Assembly: GCA_946404285.1 (NCBI GenBank)
Contig: CAMJDC010000002.1
Span: forward strand, 1 to 53,823
DNA: 53,823 bases
Direction: 5' to 3'
Source of the DNA: an uncultured bacterium
Lineage (GTDB): Bacteria; Patescibacteriota; Gracilibacteria; Absconditabacterales; Absconditicoccaceae
In this document: piece by piece, positions 8,859 through 22,635 of the stretch
Layout: every line of letters starts with the position of its first letter
Numbering within the stretch: position 1 is the first letter of the stretch
Made by a program: the position numbers and the translations under genes
The notes under the pieces: generated by a model
The model's database searches: none
What the model saw: only the letters and a program-made list of their open reading frames with translations
Told to the model about the DNA's origin: nothing

Positions 8859-10148
8859 ATGTGAAATCGACTAAACAGAATTGAAAACACCATTCATATT
8901 CCTGGTAGAATAATAAAAACATGACTAACCACGTCTGAAGATGTTTTACGTACATTAGGAGCTATTCCAAAAGATATGGGAGATGTTTTAGGGCACACAG
9001 GCAATGAAATTAAAAAAATAATTAAAAGTACTTGGTCAAAAGGAAAACGATATCAAAAAATATGAAACTGTTTATTATGTCCATTTATCACCATATGAGC
9101 TGCCGTAGAATGAGCAATCAGAACTGTAGTAACACCAGCTACAAATTTTGTAAAAAATACATTTACAACTTGAAAAAACACAATAAGTAATACTATAGAT
9201 TCAACATTTTGAAGTATTTTCTCCAAATATCCAGTATCAGATTTTAAATATGAAAAATTGAAAACCGCAAATGTTATAAAAAAGAATAAAAACTGGTTTG
9301 CAAAACGACGATTCGGACGTAAAATATTTCAAGAAAACAAATGAAAAGATAATAAAGAAAACAACACTAAACAACCAAATAAAAAAGTTGATGAAAATAT
9401 AAACAACACAGAAAAAAATAAAGATACTTCTCAAGATAGCACAAATATTTGAAAAACAAAAAAACCTAAAGAAGAAAACAAAGAAAATTCTAAAGAAAAT
9501 TCTGAAATTATAGAAAAAAACGCAGAACACAGATGAGTAAATGAAGCAAAGCAAATATTAGATGATAGTCCTTGTGGAAAAATAATTATTGATTGACTAT
9601 GTGCAAATTATGAAGATTTTTGAATTATATTTAATAATGCAGCAGCATATGGAAGTTGCAATTATGATCATACAATAACAATTTGAACAAAGATGCCTAG
9701 TAGGTCCAGCGAATTAGCCCCATTCAACTGGGAAGATAGAAATCCTGAATTTCAAAAAAAGCATTTATTACTTCATGAACTATGACACTGTACTGTTGCC
9801 TCTCATTCTCAAGAACTTCCTGGAATCCAAAAGTGACTAAATATTATACAACGCTACATCGATGAAAGAAAAAATATAGACTGAAGAACTTTATCTCTGC
9901 TATCGTATAGAAACGATATTTACGAGACAACGTGGGAAAAAGCCAGAGAAGATTTTGTAGAAATGTTAGCTCTACGCATGAATTGAAATTGAAATCTTTG
10001 TAAAAAATACCTAAAATTATTAAGCAATGAAGAACATAGAAGTTTTAGAGAAAGTCATTGACTAACCAAAATAACAAAAGAAGATGCATCAAAGTTGCAA
10101 AATATTTTTGATAGTATAATTAGTTATTACGAGAATTTAAATCATTAG
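8859..10148 (+). CDS. membrane-associated HExxH metallopeptidase-like protein
   Basis: 429 residues. The N-terminal ~125 residues are moderately hydrophobic (CLLCPFITIGAAVEGAIRTV). A Lys/Asn/Glu-rich low-complexity linker spans about 155-235. A C-terminal domain carries HELGHCTVASHS, the HExxH zinc motif, and about 60 residues later EDFVEMLALR, a plausible third ligand/Glu helix as in gluzincins. It may process proteins at the envelope. Family not identified. Single gene with its own promoter, facing the rRNA terminator. Confidence 0.75.
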
Positions 10149-10269
10149 ATAAAAACTAATTATCAGTCCGAACAAAGGAAAAATCTAGGTTATACTAGCT
10201 TAAATTTTATCTATTATTTCAAAAAAAATTTTTATATAAAAAATTTTTTTATATAACAATTTTTACAAC

Positions 10270-10297
10270 AAAAAAACTCTGACCGAAATCAGAGTTT
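10270..10297 (-). terminator. terminator of the rRNA unit
   Basis: Minus strand AAACTCTGA-TTTCGG-TCAGAGTTT followed by T7: a 9-bp stem with a U-tract, directly after the 16S trailer. The rest of 10149-10269 is AT-rich with no gene. Confidence 0.85.
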
Positions 10298-10307
10298 AAA
10301 TAATCCA

Positions 10308-10371
10308 ATAGTACTAGAAAGAAATTGAGTAACCAGACGTACGATAGGTTATAAGTTGTTTTTTCAAAATT

Positions 10372-10372
<1 letters not shown>
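10308..10372 (-). repeat. 16S processing stalk, 3' arm
   Basis: The trailer text AATAGTACTAGAAAGAAATTGAGTA is complementary to the 16S leader at 11867-11912 (AATAGTACGAGAAAGAGATT in the same orientation). The two arms would form the long stem cut by RNase III. Confidence 0.7.
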
Positions 10373-11866
<1,494 letters not shown>

Positions 11867-11869
<3 letters not shown>

Positions 11870-11912
11870 TATACATCTGTACTCAATCTCTTTCTCGTAC
11901 TATTAAAGATCA
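11867..11912 (-). repeat. 16S processing stalk, 5' arm
   Basis: Leader sequence complementary to the trailer at 10308-10372. It lies in the short 5S-16S spacer, so 5S and 16S must be separated by RNA processing. I see no good promoter in this spacer. Confidence 0.65.
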
Positions 11913-11934
11913 AATCTTTGCATGAACTCTCGTC

Positions 11935-12068
11935 CATACAAATGGTAGCGCTAATCTACTTTCCCAGCCTTAATAAGACCAGTATCATCGACTGGATTGT
12001 GCTTAACTACTGTATTCGGAATGGGAACAGGTGTTTCCACAGTCCACATCAGCACCACCGTTTGTATA
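11935..12068 (-). rRNA. 5S ribosomal RNA
   Basis: Minus strand contains GGAAACACCTGTTCCCATTC, CGAATACAGTAGTTAAGC and TGGGAAAGTAG. The terminal helix is formed by TATACAAACGGTGG and CTACCATTTGTATGG. It lies between 23S (upstream) and 16S (downstream). Ends are approximate. Confidence 0.93.
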
Positions 12069-12151
12069 AACCAGAATCTAAATAAGCCTGAATAATATAA
12101 CAAATCGACTATAAAATTCAAGATATCTTACAAAGACCACAGTACTATTAA

Positions 12152-12188
12152 CAATAGTATAATATATTACATATTTTCAAAAGAAAAA
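12152..12188 (-). repeat. 23S processing stalk, 3' arm
   Basis: CAATAGTATAATATATTACA... is almost the same text, in inverted orientation within the transcript, as the arm at 15091-15127. The two form a ~37-bp stem enclosing 23S. Confidence 0.8.
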
Positions 12189-12189
12189 C

Positions 12190-15088
<2,899 letters not shown>

Positions 15089-15090
15089 AT

Positions 15091-15127
15091 TTTTCTTTCG
15101 AAAATAATGTAATATATTATACTACTG
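15091..15127 (-). repeat. 23S processing stalk, 5' arm
   Basis: Complementary partner of 12152-12188. The shared text is AGTATAATATATTACAT followed by TTTTC(A/G)AAAGAAAAA, with only a few mismatches. Confidence 0.8.
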
Positions 15128-15185
15128 TTAAGTACCCACATCTGCATACGTGTCTAGACGTGTCGTCTTCAACGTTGCGATGATT

Positions 15186-15213
15186 AATATACATAATCGC
15201 AACAAAAATGCAA
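15186..15213 (-). promoter_or_regulatory. predicted rRNA promoter
   Basis: Minus strand TTGCAT, 16 bases, TATATT, preceded by a run of A/T (UP-element-like). The leader to 23S is ~90 bases and contains the palindrome GTCTAGAC inside CACGTCTAGACACGT. Being upstream of 23S, it supports a transcript that starts with 23S. I see no gene between 15128 and 15390. Confidence 0.65.
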
Positions 15214-15390
15214 GCGTTTTTACGATTTTTTTTTACCAGGTTATTTAAGCCCTAATTAAAAATTTTGGGAACTTTTTTATTCAAGATGAAAAAAATCTGA
15301 TTCAGAATTTTTACATTTCTTATTTTTACAAAAATTATAAAAATTTCATTTAAAAAAATTAACAAATTATGAACAACTCACTTTTTTCAC

Positions 15391-15417
15391 AAAAAAAGTG
15401 CCGCTTAACACGACACT
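15391..15417 (-). terminator. lipoprotein gene terminator
   Basis: Minus strand AGTGTCG-TGTTAAG-CGGCACT followed by T7, about 30 bases after the stop codon. Confidence 0.75.
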
Positions 15418-15444
15418 CATATTTTCAAGATAATAACTTATATA

Positions 15445-15987
15445 CTAGTAAACAAAAGAATATAACGTAGTCTCTGCATCTCCATTAACTGAAGCAGCTA
15501 TATATCTCAAAGTTACAGGATCATTTATATATAATATAGATACAATTGAACCATCTTTCAACGTAGCATTAACTATAGTATATATCATTCAATCTTCAAT
15601 TCCTGAACTAACAATTTCTCTACTTTCCATATCCTTATGAATAGGCAACAATAAACTATGATCCACATCTTCAGGATAAGTATAACTTCCAGAATCTGAT
15701 GTACCCTCATCATCCCATTTATACGTTTCATAATTATAAGAAACTGGGAACAACATATTATCAATCTCATTTAAATCATCAACTGTTAATGATGACTTTG
15801 TATATTCATTATCACTTTCGACATTTACTTCTTCTGAAACATTAACCTCTTCTTCAGAAACGTCATTCACCTGTTCCACATCAGTATTATCATTTTGAAC
15901 ATCAGAATTCTCAACTTCTTTATTTCCACATGCTGATAAAAAGACAACTGTCATTAATCCAAGCATTATTGCAAGTGTTCTTTTCAT
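15445..15987 (-). CDS. secreted lipoprotein, function unknown
   Basis: 180 residues. Signal peptide MKRTLAIMLGLMTVVFLSAC ends in a lipobox (LSAC), so Cys20 would be lipidated. A very acidic Glu/Asp/Val/Asn-rich linker (about 22-60) is followed by a globular C-terminal part (MIYTIVNATLKDGSIVSILY) interrupted in the ORF track by one TGA-Gly. I start at ATG rather than the TTG four codons upstream. The acidic linker suggests a spacer lifting the domain off the membrane. Expressed alone, with its own terminator. Confidence 0.8.
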
Positions 15988-16017
15988 TTTTGTTAACAAT
16001 TAAGGATAAAAAACAAA

Positions 16018-16092
16018 TGGTGCCAAGGGGCAGAATCGGACTGCCGACACAGAGATTTTCAGTCTCCTGCTCTACCACTGAGCTACCTTGGC
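16018..16092 (-). tRNA. tRNA-Phe(GAA)
   Basis: Acceptor GCCAAGG/CCTTGGC, discriminator A, encoded CCA. Anticodon loop CTGAAAA. Confidence 0.95.
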
Positions 16093-16095
16093 ATA

Positions 16096-16172
16096 TGGTG
16101 GGCGTGGATGGACTCGAACCATCGACCTCACCCTTATCAGAGGTGCGCTCTAACCAGCTGAGCTACACACCC
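16096..16172 (-). tRNA. tRNA-Ile(GAU)
   Basis: Acceptor GGGTGTG/CACGCCC with discriminator A and encoded CCA. Anticodon loop CTGATAA, anticodon GAU. Three bases from tRNA-Phe, probably one transcript. The region 16173-16376 holds no gene that I can see. Confidence 0.94.
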
Positions 16173-16364
16173 ATATACAATATAATTGCAAAGTCATCTA
16201 TAACTATTCCAGTTATAAAATCAAGCGTTTTTTCTAAAAAACTACAAATGAAATAAAATATCAATAAATCACTAAAAAACAACATGTCAGAAAAATATAG
16301 AAAGTCTGCCTTGTTTTTGACATTCTTTTCGATACAAACAAATCATAAATTATCTTATTTTATA

Positions 16365-16370
16365 TATAAT
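16365..16370 (+). promoter_or_regulatory. candidate -10 box next to a start codon
   Basis: TATAAT followed by six bases (AATACC) and then ATG. Transcription would begin at or next to the ATG, giving a leaderless mRNA. No good -35 at 17 bases. A separate AAAGTCTG...TTGACA lies further upstream at 16302-16322. Confidence 0.4.
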
Positions 16371-16376
16371 AATACC

Positions 16377-16859
16377 ATGTCTATATTATGGTGTATAATA
16401 TGAATAGTACTATGTATAATAGCTATAATTGGATCCATTTTACCATGAATTCCATGACCTCAATTAGCATATATAGCAGTCATAATTGCACATTTTTCAG
16501 ATAAATTATTTTCACGAAAATTTCTAATTATACGATGAATCATAATATTAATTATATCTATATTAGATTATTACCTACCAGTTTTATGAACCAAAAAATT
16601 CTGATGATCTAAACGAGGAAATATTTGATGTATAATATGAATGATTGTTTGACTATTCGTATGACCCCTCTGAATAATTATTTGACCATTTTTGTGAGCA
16701 TTAATATGAGAATATCTACACAAACAATCACTACAAAAATGAATTAAACCTGCATTTTGAGCCTTTATTGGATTTTTGTCATGAACTATATTAAAAGTTG
16801 CAGTCAGTATAATTTTATTTATATATCTATGTATAAATTATTACAATTATTTCTTTTAA
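16377..16859 (+). CDS. DUF456 family membrane protein
   Basis: 160 residues, at least four hydrophobic segments. The DUF456 pattern is visible: ILPGIPGPQLAYIAVI near the N-terminus, then GSKRGNIGCIIGMIVG, then GPLGIIIGPFLGALIGEYL, and KPAFGAFIGFLSGTILK. Function of the family is unknown. About 20 glycines are TGA. Probably the first gene of a run with the GH26-like, adk and VanY-like genes. Confidence 0.85.
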
Positions 16860-16879
16860 CATTTTTCAATTATATATTA

Positions 16880-18199
16880 ATGAAAAAAAATCAACTAAAA
16901 AATTTTATATTCTGGTTTATAATTGCTTTTATTATATCAGCGACTCCTTGACCATCAAATTCTTATTATTTTTGACTAAAATCAAGTGATAACACCCCAG
17001 AAAATATCGTTGAAATAGAAAAAGCAACATGAGTAAAATTACCAATCGTATCATTCATTTTCGATCCCCGAGAAAAAAACGACGTACTAAACTCCATAGA
17101 CAAAATTGTAGATTTACTATGAACCGATAGAATTTACCACTTCACATTATCTCCAGACGAATTTTCAGCAGACGATGTCGTTTCCTGAAAATTTGATAAT
17201 AATTACACAGCATTCTTCAAAAAAATAAAAGAAAAAAATCTGCATGTAATATTCCGTACAATGCACGAAATGAACGGTTGACGATACCCACGATCAAGTA
17301 ATCCAGAAAAATTCAAGGCAGCACGAATTCACGTTCGAAGTCTATCAAGAACTATATGATTAACTCAAGAAAATATTGCATTCGACTTCTCTGTAAATCA
17401 CCGAGATATGCCAACTCTATGAACTCCTTCCCAAAAAGCCACATTAATAGAATGTAATGTTTCCAAAGAAGACTGTCGACACTTCGAAGATTATTATCCA
17501 GGAGATGAATTTGTAGATGTGATATGATTTACATTTTACAACCGATGAAAAGCTTCATCAAATCGTCAACGACTAACTCCCACACAAATTTTATATGATC
17601 CAAATTGGAACACTTATGAACGTTTAAAAGCATTCAATAAACCAATCGTAATCGATGAAGTAGCAACCACAAGCGTACGATATGAATGAAATTATGACCA
17701 CGAAAAATCTAAATCTGAATACCTAAATCACGACCAACGCAAAGATTTACGATTATGACAATTGTGGACATTTTTAGTTGACCATCCTGAAATCGTAGCA
17801 GCTATTTATTTCAACGTTGATTATACACATTGACTTAGATTAAAACTAATATGAGAAGCTGATCGAGCTATAGTAAACCTAGATGAGAACAAAATATATG
17901 ACTGATTTTGAAATCTAGAATCATTCTGAGAAAAAAAATTAGACAATATTTTAAATACGATATTTGATACAAAATACATAAAAATCGACGAACATGACAT
18001 AACAATTTCACCAAGTTATGAAAGAGAAATAAAAGTAATTTCATCCATTATAAACAAAAAATCTGATACTATACTGGACAAAATAGCTCGGGTTCAAAAA
18101 TTACAAACTATAGATTTTGGATCCGATAAAATAGACAAATCATTAGATAAATTACTAAATTTATACTTAGAAATAGCCCAAGAAGAGAATATTATATAA
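16880..18199 (+). CDS. secreted GH26-like glycoside hydrolase
   Basis: 439 residues. The N-terminal hydrophobic segment (FIFWFIIAFIISATP) is a signal peptide or anchor. The catalytic (beta/alpha)8 domain resembles GH26 mannanase-type enzymes: FRTMHEMNGGRYPRS supplies the probable acid/base Glu130, VDVIGFTFYNRGK follows, and KPIVIDEVATTSV supplies the probable nucleophile Glu260. The C-terminal ~100 residues are helical and charged (EREIKVISSIINKKSDTILD) and may bind the wall. It would cut beta-linked glycans outside the cell. The substrate cannot be told from sequence. Confidence 0.75.
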
Positions 18200-18266
18200 A
18201 ATCCCTTTTTTTCATCACAAATTTTTTTATACATAAAATATATATTTTATATTATATTAGACAACC

Positions 18267-18836
18267 ATGCAAAAAGACATTCTATTATTCTGAGTACAAT
18301 GATGCGGAAAATGAACTCAAGCAAACATTTTTTTAGAAAACAACCCTAACTACAAATACTTTGAAGCCTGAAATATTTTCAGAGCTTTAAGCTCAAATAA
18401 AAATATCTTTTCAGACTATGTTTCATCTCGCATCCAAGCATGATTACTAGTAGAAGATAAATTAGTATTCTGACTTTTCGACTGCGGAACAAATCTATTA
18501 AATGAATGAGAATTTATGCTTTTGGACGGATTTCCTCGTAACTTAGACCAAAAAAACTACTTCACTCAACAATGGGCCAAAATTTGAAGAGATTATGTTT
18601 GTATAAATTTTGATTTATCTCGTGAAAAAGCCATCGAAAGAATCCAAAAAAGAGCCATTGAACAATGACGTGCAGATGATGCCAAAGAAGAAATAATTAA
18701 CAAAAGGTTGGAAACTTTCTATTCTGAAACTTTACCTGTAATTCAAGCTTTTGAAGCTGAATGAAAAGTAATTACAATCAACGCAAATCAAAGCATCGAA
18801 GAAATACAAAATGAACTAATTTCAAAACTAAATTAA
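18267..18836 (+). CDS. adk: adenylate kinase
   Basis: ATP + AMP to 2 ADP. 189 residues with the short-LID form. The P-loop FGVQGCGKGTQA has three of its four glycines encoded by TGA (the fourth is GGA), a clear demonstration of the code. LLLDGFPRN is the AMP/Walker-B region, and RAIEQGRADDAKEEIINKR carries the Arg residues of the phosphoryl-transfer site. The zinc-finger LID is absent. TATATT lies eight bases upstream of the ATG. Confidence 0.95.
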
Positions 18837-18845
18837 TTAAAAAAA

Positions 18846-19550
18846 ATGAAAAAATTTACACGAATTTTAGCAATAGCATCGATAACATTCATAACATGTT
18901 TTTCTTTTGCTCAAAACCAAAAAACTTGATATAAAATTAATATAACTCCAAGACTCGATTTATCAATTTTTTTAGCCAAAATAGATCATTCTAAATTACC
19001 CGACAATCACGTCCAGAAATTTGTCGGGGTAAATAAACCTTTTTACAACGTAAGTTATGAACCATCGGATTTAGTTCCCTTACAATGACGCTCACATATT
19101 TCAGCACAAACTAGACACACACTTAGAAAAGAAGCAACTGACAACTTAGAAAAAATGGCAAACGATTTTTACGCTACATTCTGAAAAAATATAGTTATCG
19201 CAAGTGCATACAGAAGTTACAACTACCAAAAAAATTCAATATCAGAAAGCTGTAAAAGAAGTGGACGATGCGCTAGAGAATGAGAATCTGAACACCAACT
19301 CTGATTAGCTATAGATTTATGGGAAGCTACAAATGAAAAAAAATTCTTATCTAAATACCAAAAATATTACGACCGATTACGCAATAATGCATATCTATAC
19401 TGATTCCATCAAAGTTATCAAAATTGAAGAGAATTTGACGGATATTATATAGAACCACGACATCGAAGATATTTATGAACTTGATTAGCTACTAAACTTC
19501 ACGATAGAAATATTACCTTCACTCAATACGTAACACTTTCCAACACATAA
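18846..19550 (+). CDS. VanY-type D-alanyl-D-alanine carboxypeptidase
   Basis: 234 residues. Signal peptide (ARILAIASITFITCFSFA-like) and then a peptidase M15B domain. ASAYRSYNYQ, then SEHQLGLAIDLWEA (zinc ligands His and Asp in SxHxxGxAxD), and EPRHRRYLG (third His, in place of EPWHWRY). It removes the terminal D-Ala of peptidoglycan stems. Last gene before a strong terminator, ten bases after adk. Confidence 0.88.
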
Positions 19551-19596
19551 AAAATTCTCCAACACTAGTGGTCTTCACACCGCTTAACAAAGCAAG

Positions 19597-19623
19597 TCTC
19601 CTTTATCAAAGGAGAAATTTTTT
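19597..19623 (+). terminator. terminator after the VanY-like gene
   Basis: TCTCCTTT-ATC-AAAGGAGA followed by AATTTTTTG. Perfect 8-bp stem. Confidence 0.85.
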
Positions 19624-19683
19624 GTTTTGCTTTTCCTTCCTTTTAAAGAGAATGTCTGAATGCCAGGAAATTTTTTAACAAAA

Positions 19684-20907
19684 CTACTCAATATGATAAG
19701 TATAACAATTTTTCAAATCTAACATACTAGAAAGCTGATTAACATCTTTTAAGGTCAGCTTTTTGTATTTTTCTAAAATTTCCTCCAATGTATCTATTCT
19801 ATTATATATCAAATACTGATCTCCCAAAAATGAAGCCATTTCATCCGAACTTTCTATTCACATCTGAATATTTCACTGTAAATATCAAATAGTCTTCTCA
19901 AATTCCTTCTGCGTAATTCAATTTTTAGCTAAATCCTCAACTTCCTCCCTAATTCTTTTCAATCAAAAATCAAATCTACTTTTGTCCATTCATGCTCTAA
20001 TCATAAAAACTCAATTATATGGACTAGCTCAATGATAAGCTCAAATATAATAACAAAGTCCCTCTTTTGTTCTAATATTTTGAAATAAACGAGATGACAT
20101 ATTTCATCATAACACCCCCGCTAAAACTTTTGCTGCGTATTTTCTTTCATCTGTTCACAAAATTCAATCGGCGCAAATAATTAAATGATTTTGTTCTGTT
20201 CATTTTTTAAACAAGGATTCATGTTTTTTGGGGAAAACTTTTGGAAAATTTGGCTGACTCACAGATTTTTTTTCTTTCATTCAATCAAAATATTTTTCTA
20301 TCAGTTTTTTTATTTTTTCTTTTTCTGCTCATTTACCAGCCACCACAATAATTAAGTTATCCTTTGTATATAAATAACTTCTATAAGTTTTTAAATCTGT
20401 TTGTGTAAAAGAAGAAACTGTTTTTTCAAATCAGATAACAGGACGACCAAAACTATTCTCTCAAAAATACCAAGTTTTCCATTTATTTGATACTAAACTT
20501 CTAGGATTATCTTCATACATTTTCATTTCTTGCATAATTACTCATTTTTCCTTTTCTAATTCCTCTTCATCAAATTTTGCATTCATCAACATATCTGCCA
20601 ACACATCCATAGCCGTTTCTACGAATTCTGGAGCACATTTGATATAATATTCCACAGTATCACTACCTGTAGATGCATTATAGCTTGCTCATATAGAATC
20701 TAATGTTTCTGAAACTTCTTTTTGATCTTTATAACGCTCTCATCATTTAAAAAACATATGTTCTACACAATGAGCAATTCAACTTTGTTCAGCTGTTTCA
20801 TATGTACTTCAAGCTTTACACATAATCTGAATCGTAATAGAATGAATATCATTCATCGGTGCAAATATACAATCGATTCAAGCAATTTTTTCTATTGAAT
20901 ATTTCAT
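19684..20907 (-). CDS. M16 family (insulinase-like) zinc peptidase
   Basis: 407 residues, the size of a single-chain M16B half-enzyme. The inverted zinc motif HxxEH is present in GIAHCVEHMFFKGGERY, and the distal Glu lies in the helix EVSETLDSIGASYNASTGSD, followed by YYIKCAPEFVETAMDVLAD, as in the family. It degrades oligopeptides or processes proteins. No signal peptide. Next to tRNA-Ser on the same strand. Confidence 0.92.
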
Positions 20908-20947
20908 AACAATACATGAAAAAATATAAATTCTGAACAAAAAAGCT

Positions 20948-21033
20948 CGGAAGGTTAGGGATTCGAACCCTAGTTACACAAAGTGCAAACACGTACTCCA
21001 AACGTGCGCCTTCAACCGCTCGGCCAACCTTCC
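20948..21033 (-). tRNA. tRNA-Ser(GGA)
   Basis: Class II tRNA. Acceptor GGAAGGT/ACCTTCC, discriminator G, loop TTGGAGT giving GGA, long variable arm. Confidence 0.94.
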
Positions 21034-21126
21034 ACACATTTAATTAAAAAATAATAATCGACTATCAAAATACAACCATAATTTTAAAAACATAATTCCA
21101 AAAAAGTCTGATTTTTTTTGCATTTT

Positions 21127-21155
21127 TTGACTATGTTGTATATAATAATTATTAT
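21127..21155 (+). promoter_or_regulatory. predicted promoter of the L,D-transpeptidase gene
   Basis: TTGACT, 17 bases, TATTAT. The block AAAAAAGTCTGATTTTTTTT precedes it and recurs upstream of the gene at 43205. The leader is ~20 bases. Confidence 0.6.
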
Positions 21156-21181
21156 AGATTTTTCATTTTTTGGAATCCACG

Positions 21182-22633
21182 ATGGAAAATATTGAACAAC
21201 TGAGAAAAGAAGTCGATGAAATTAGAACTTCATTAAATACATTGAAAAGTAATGTATCTCTTTCTGATTCTGAAAAAAAAAGTAAAGTCGAATCTATTAA
21301 ATCTCAGGCAGAAACCGTAAAAGATAAAATTCAAAAAAGAATTTCTTCTCTTGAAAATAAAAGTGATGCAGCATCTAAAAAAGAAAAAGAAGAAGCTCAA
21401 GCACTTTTGGATAGCTTTAGCGAAATTACCAGTTTGTATAATTCTATTACAAATACACCTAAAAATACACCTAAAACTACACCATCTACTCAATCTCAAC
21501 AATCCGAAACTGTAAGCCAAAATAAAAACATTTTTGAAAAAGCCAAAGATTGGATTTGAACTCAATGGAAGGATATATGGAAACAAGAAAAATGGGATGA
21601 AAGCCCTTGAACTAATATACTTCGTACATTATGATTTGCTGCTACATGAATTTGAGGTGCTGCATTAGCTTATAAATGATTAAAAAGCTTGTGGAATTCC
21701 ACTTTCTGAAAAAAGAAAAAAAAAGGTAAAGATACTGATAATGAATCTGATGCCAAGGAAAAAGACAACACTCCTGAAAAAAAGTCTTTTTGGAATACAA
21801 AATTTTGAAAAGCTTTAACTTGGCTTTGAATTTGATCTGCCGCCTGAGGTGGAGTATATTTCCTTGGTAAAAAATTTAATCGATGGTGAAAAAGTAGTGA
21901 TAAACCTACAGATAATTGATCTACCCATATAGAATGATGAAATTTAGGAAAATCAAAAGTAGACCACTCAGGCGGTAAATATGAAATAGATAATTTTAAT
22001 ATTACAGCCTCTCCTGAATCTAAACAAATATGGGAAAACCTGAAGTGAAAAGAAAAACCTGAACTAGAACCATTCGTTTGCGCAATGAAAGCTTATAAAG
22101 AAGAAAAAGAAAAATGACACCTCAATAACACAAAATATATTACTGTGGTAGATTTTACAAAAAATCAACTAACAAATAATCGTCTATTTGTAATTAATCT
22201 AGAAAACAACACCGTAGAATATGCTGAAAAATGCTGACATTGAGCAGGATCTGGTTGAGAGAATTGGGCAACATCATTCTCCAATAAAAGTGGTACTAAT
22301 AAATCAAGTTTGTGAGCATTTATCACTCCAGACCACTCCAAGAAAAGCAATACCAAATCACGAACCTGATCATATCCAGCATGACAAGAATCATCTAATA
22401 ACGCCTCTCAATGACGTTGAATTGCAATACATCCAGTAAGATCCCTTGTTTACAGATCGGGGACACCGACAAGCCTAGGATGTTTTACTATTCCAGCCTC
22501 TCAATCCTACGTAAATGGAATATTGGACAAAATAAACAAAAAATCTCTGTTTTTCGCATACGCAAAAAGCAAAAATTACTTTACACAATCTAAATACTTT
22601 CAACAAAATTCCAATGGTGGTTTTACAGCATAA
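21182..22633 (+). CDS. membrane-anchored L,D-transpeptidase (YkuD_2-like)
   Basis: 483 residues. Residues 1-~65 form a coiled coil (KVESIKSQAETVKDKIQKRI), then a Thr/Ser/Gln-rich linker. Two hydrophobic stretches (TLGFAATGIGGAALAYKGL and LTWLGIGSAAGGGVYFLG) probably span the membrane. The C-terminal domain has FSNKSGTNKSSLGAFITPDH, RGIAIHPVRSL (catalytic His) and GTPTSLGCFTIP (Ser-x-Gly-Cys nucleophile), the PF13645-type arrangement. It would make 3-3 cross-links or attach proteins to peptidoglycan. The ORF at 22221 is a shadow in another frame. Start at ATG, four codons inside the ORF-track start. Confidence 0.85.
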
Positions 22634-22635
22634 AA

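Noticed and set aside
22221-22593. Two ORFs inside the L,D-transpeptidase gene
   Set aside because: Different frames from the continuous code-25 reading that contains the catalytic SxGC and His motifs.
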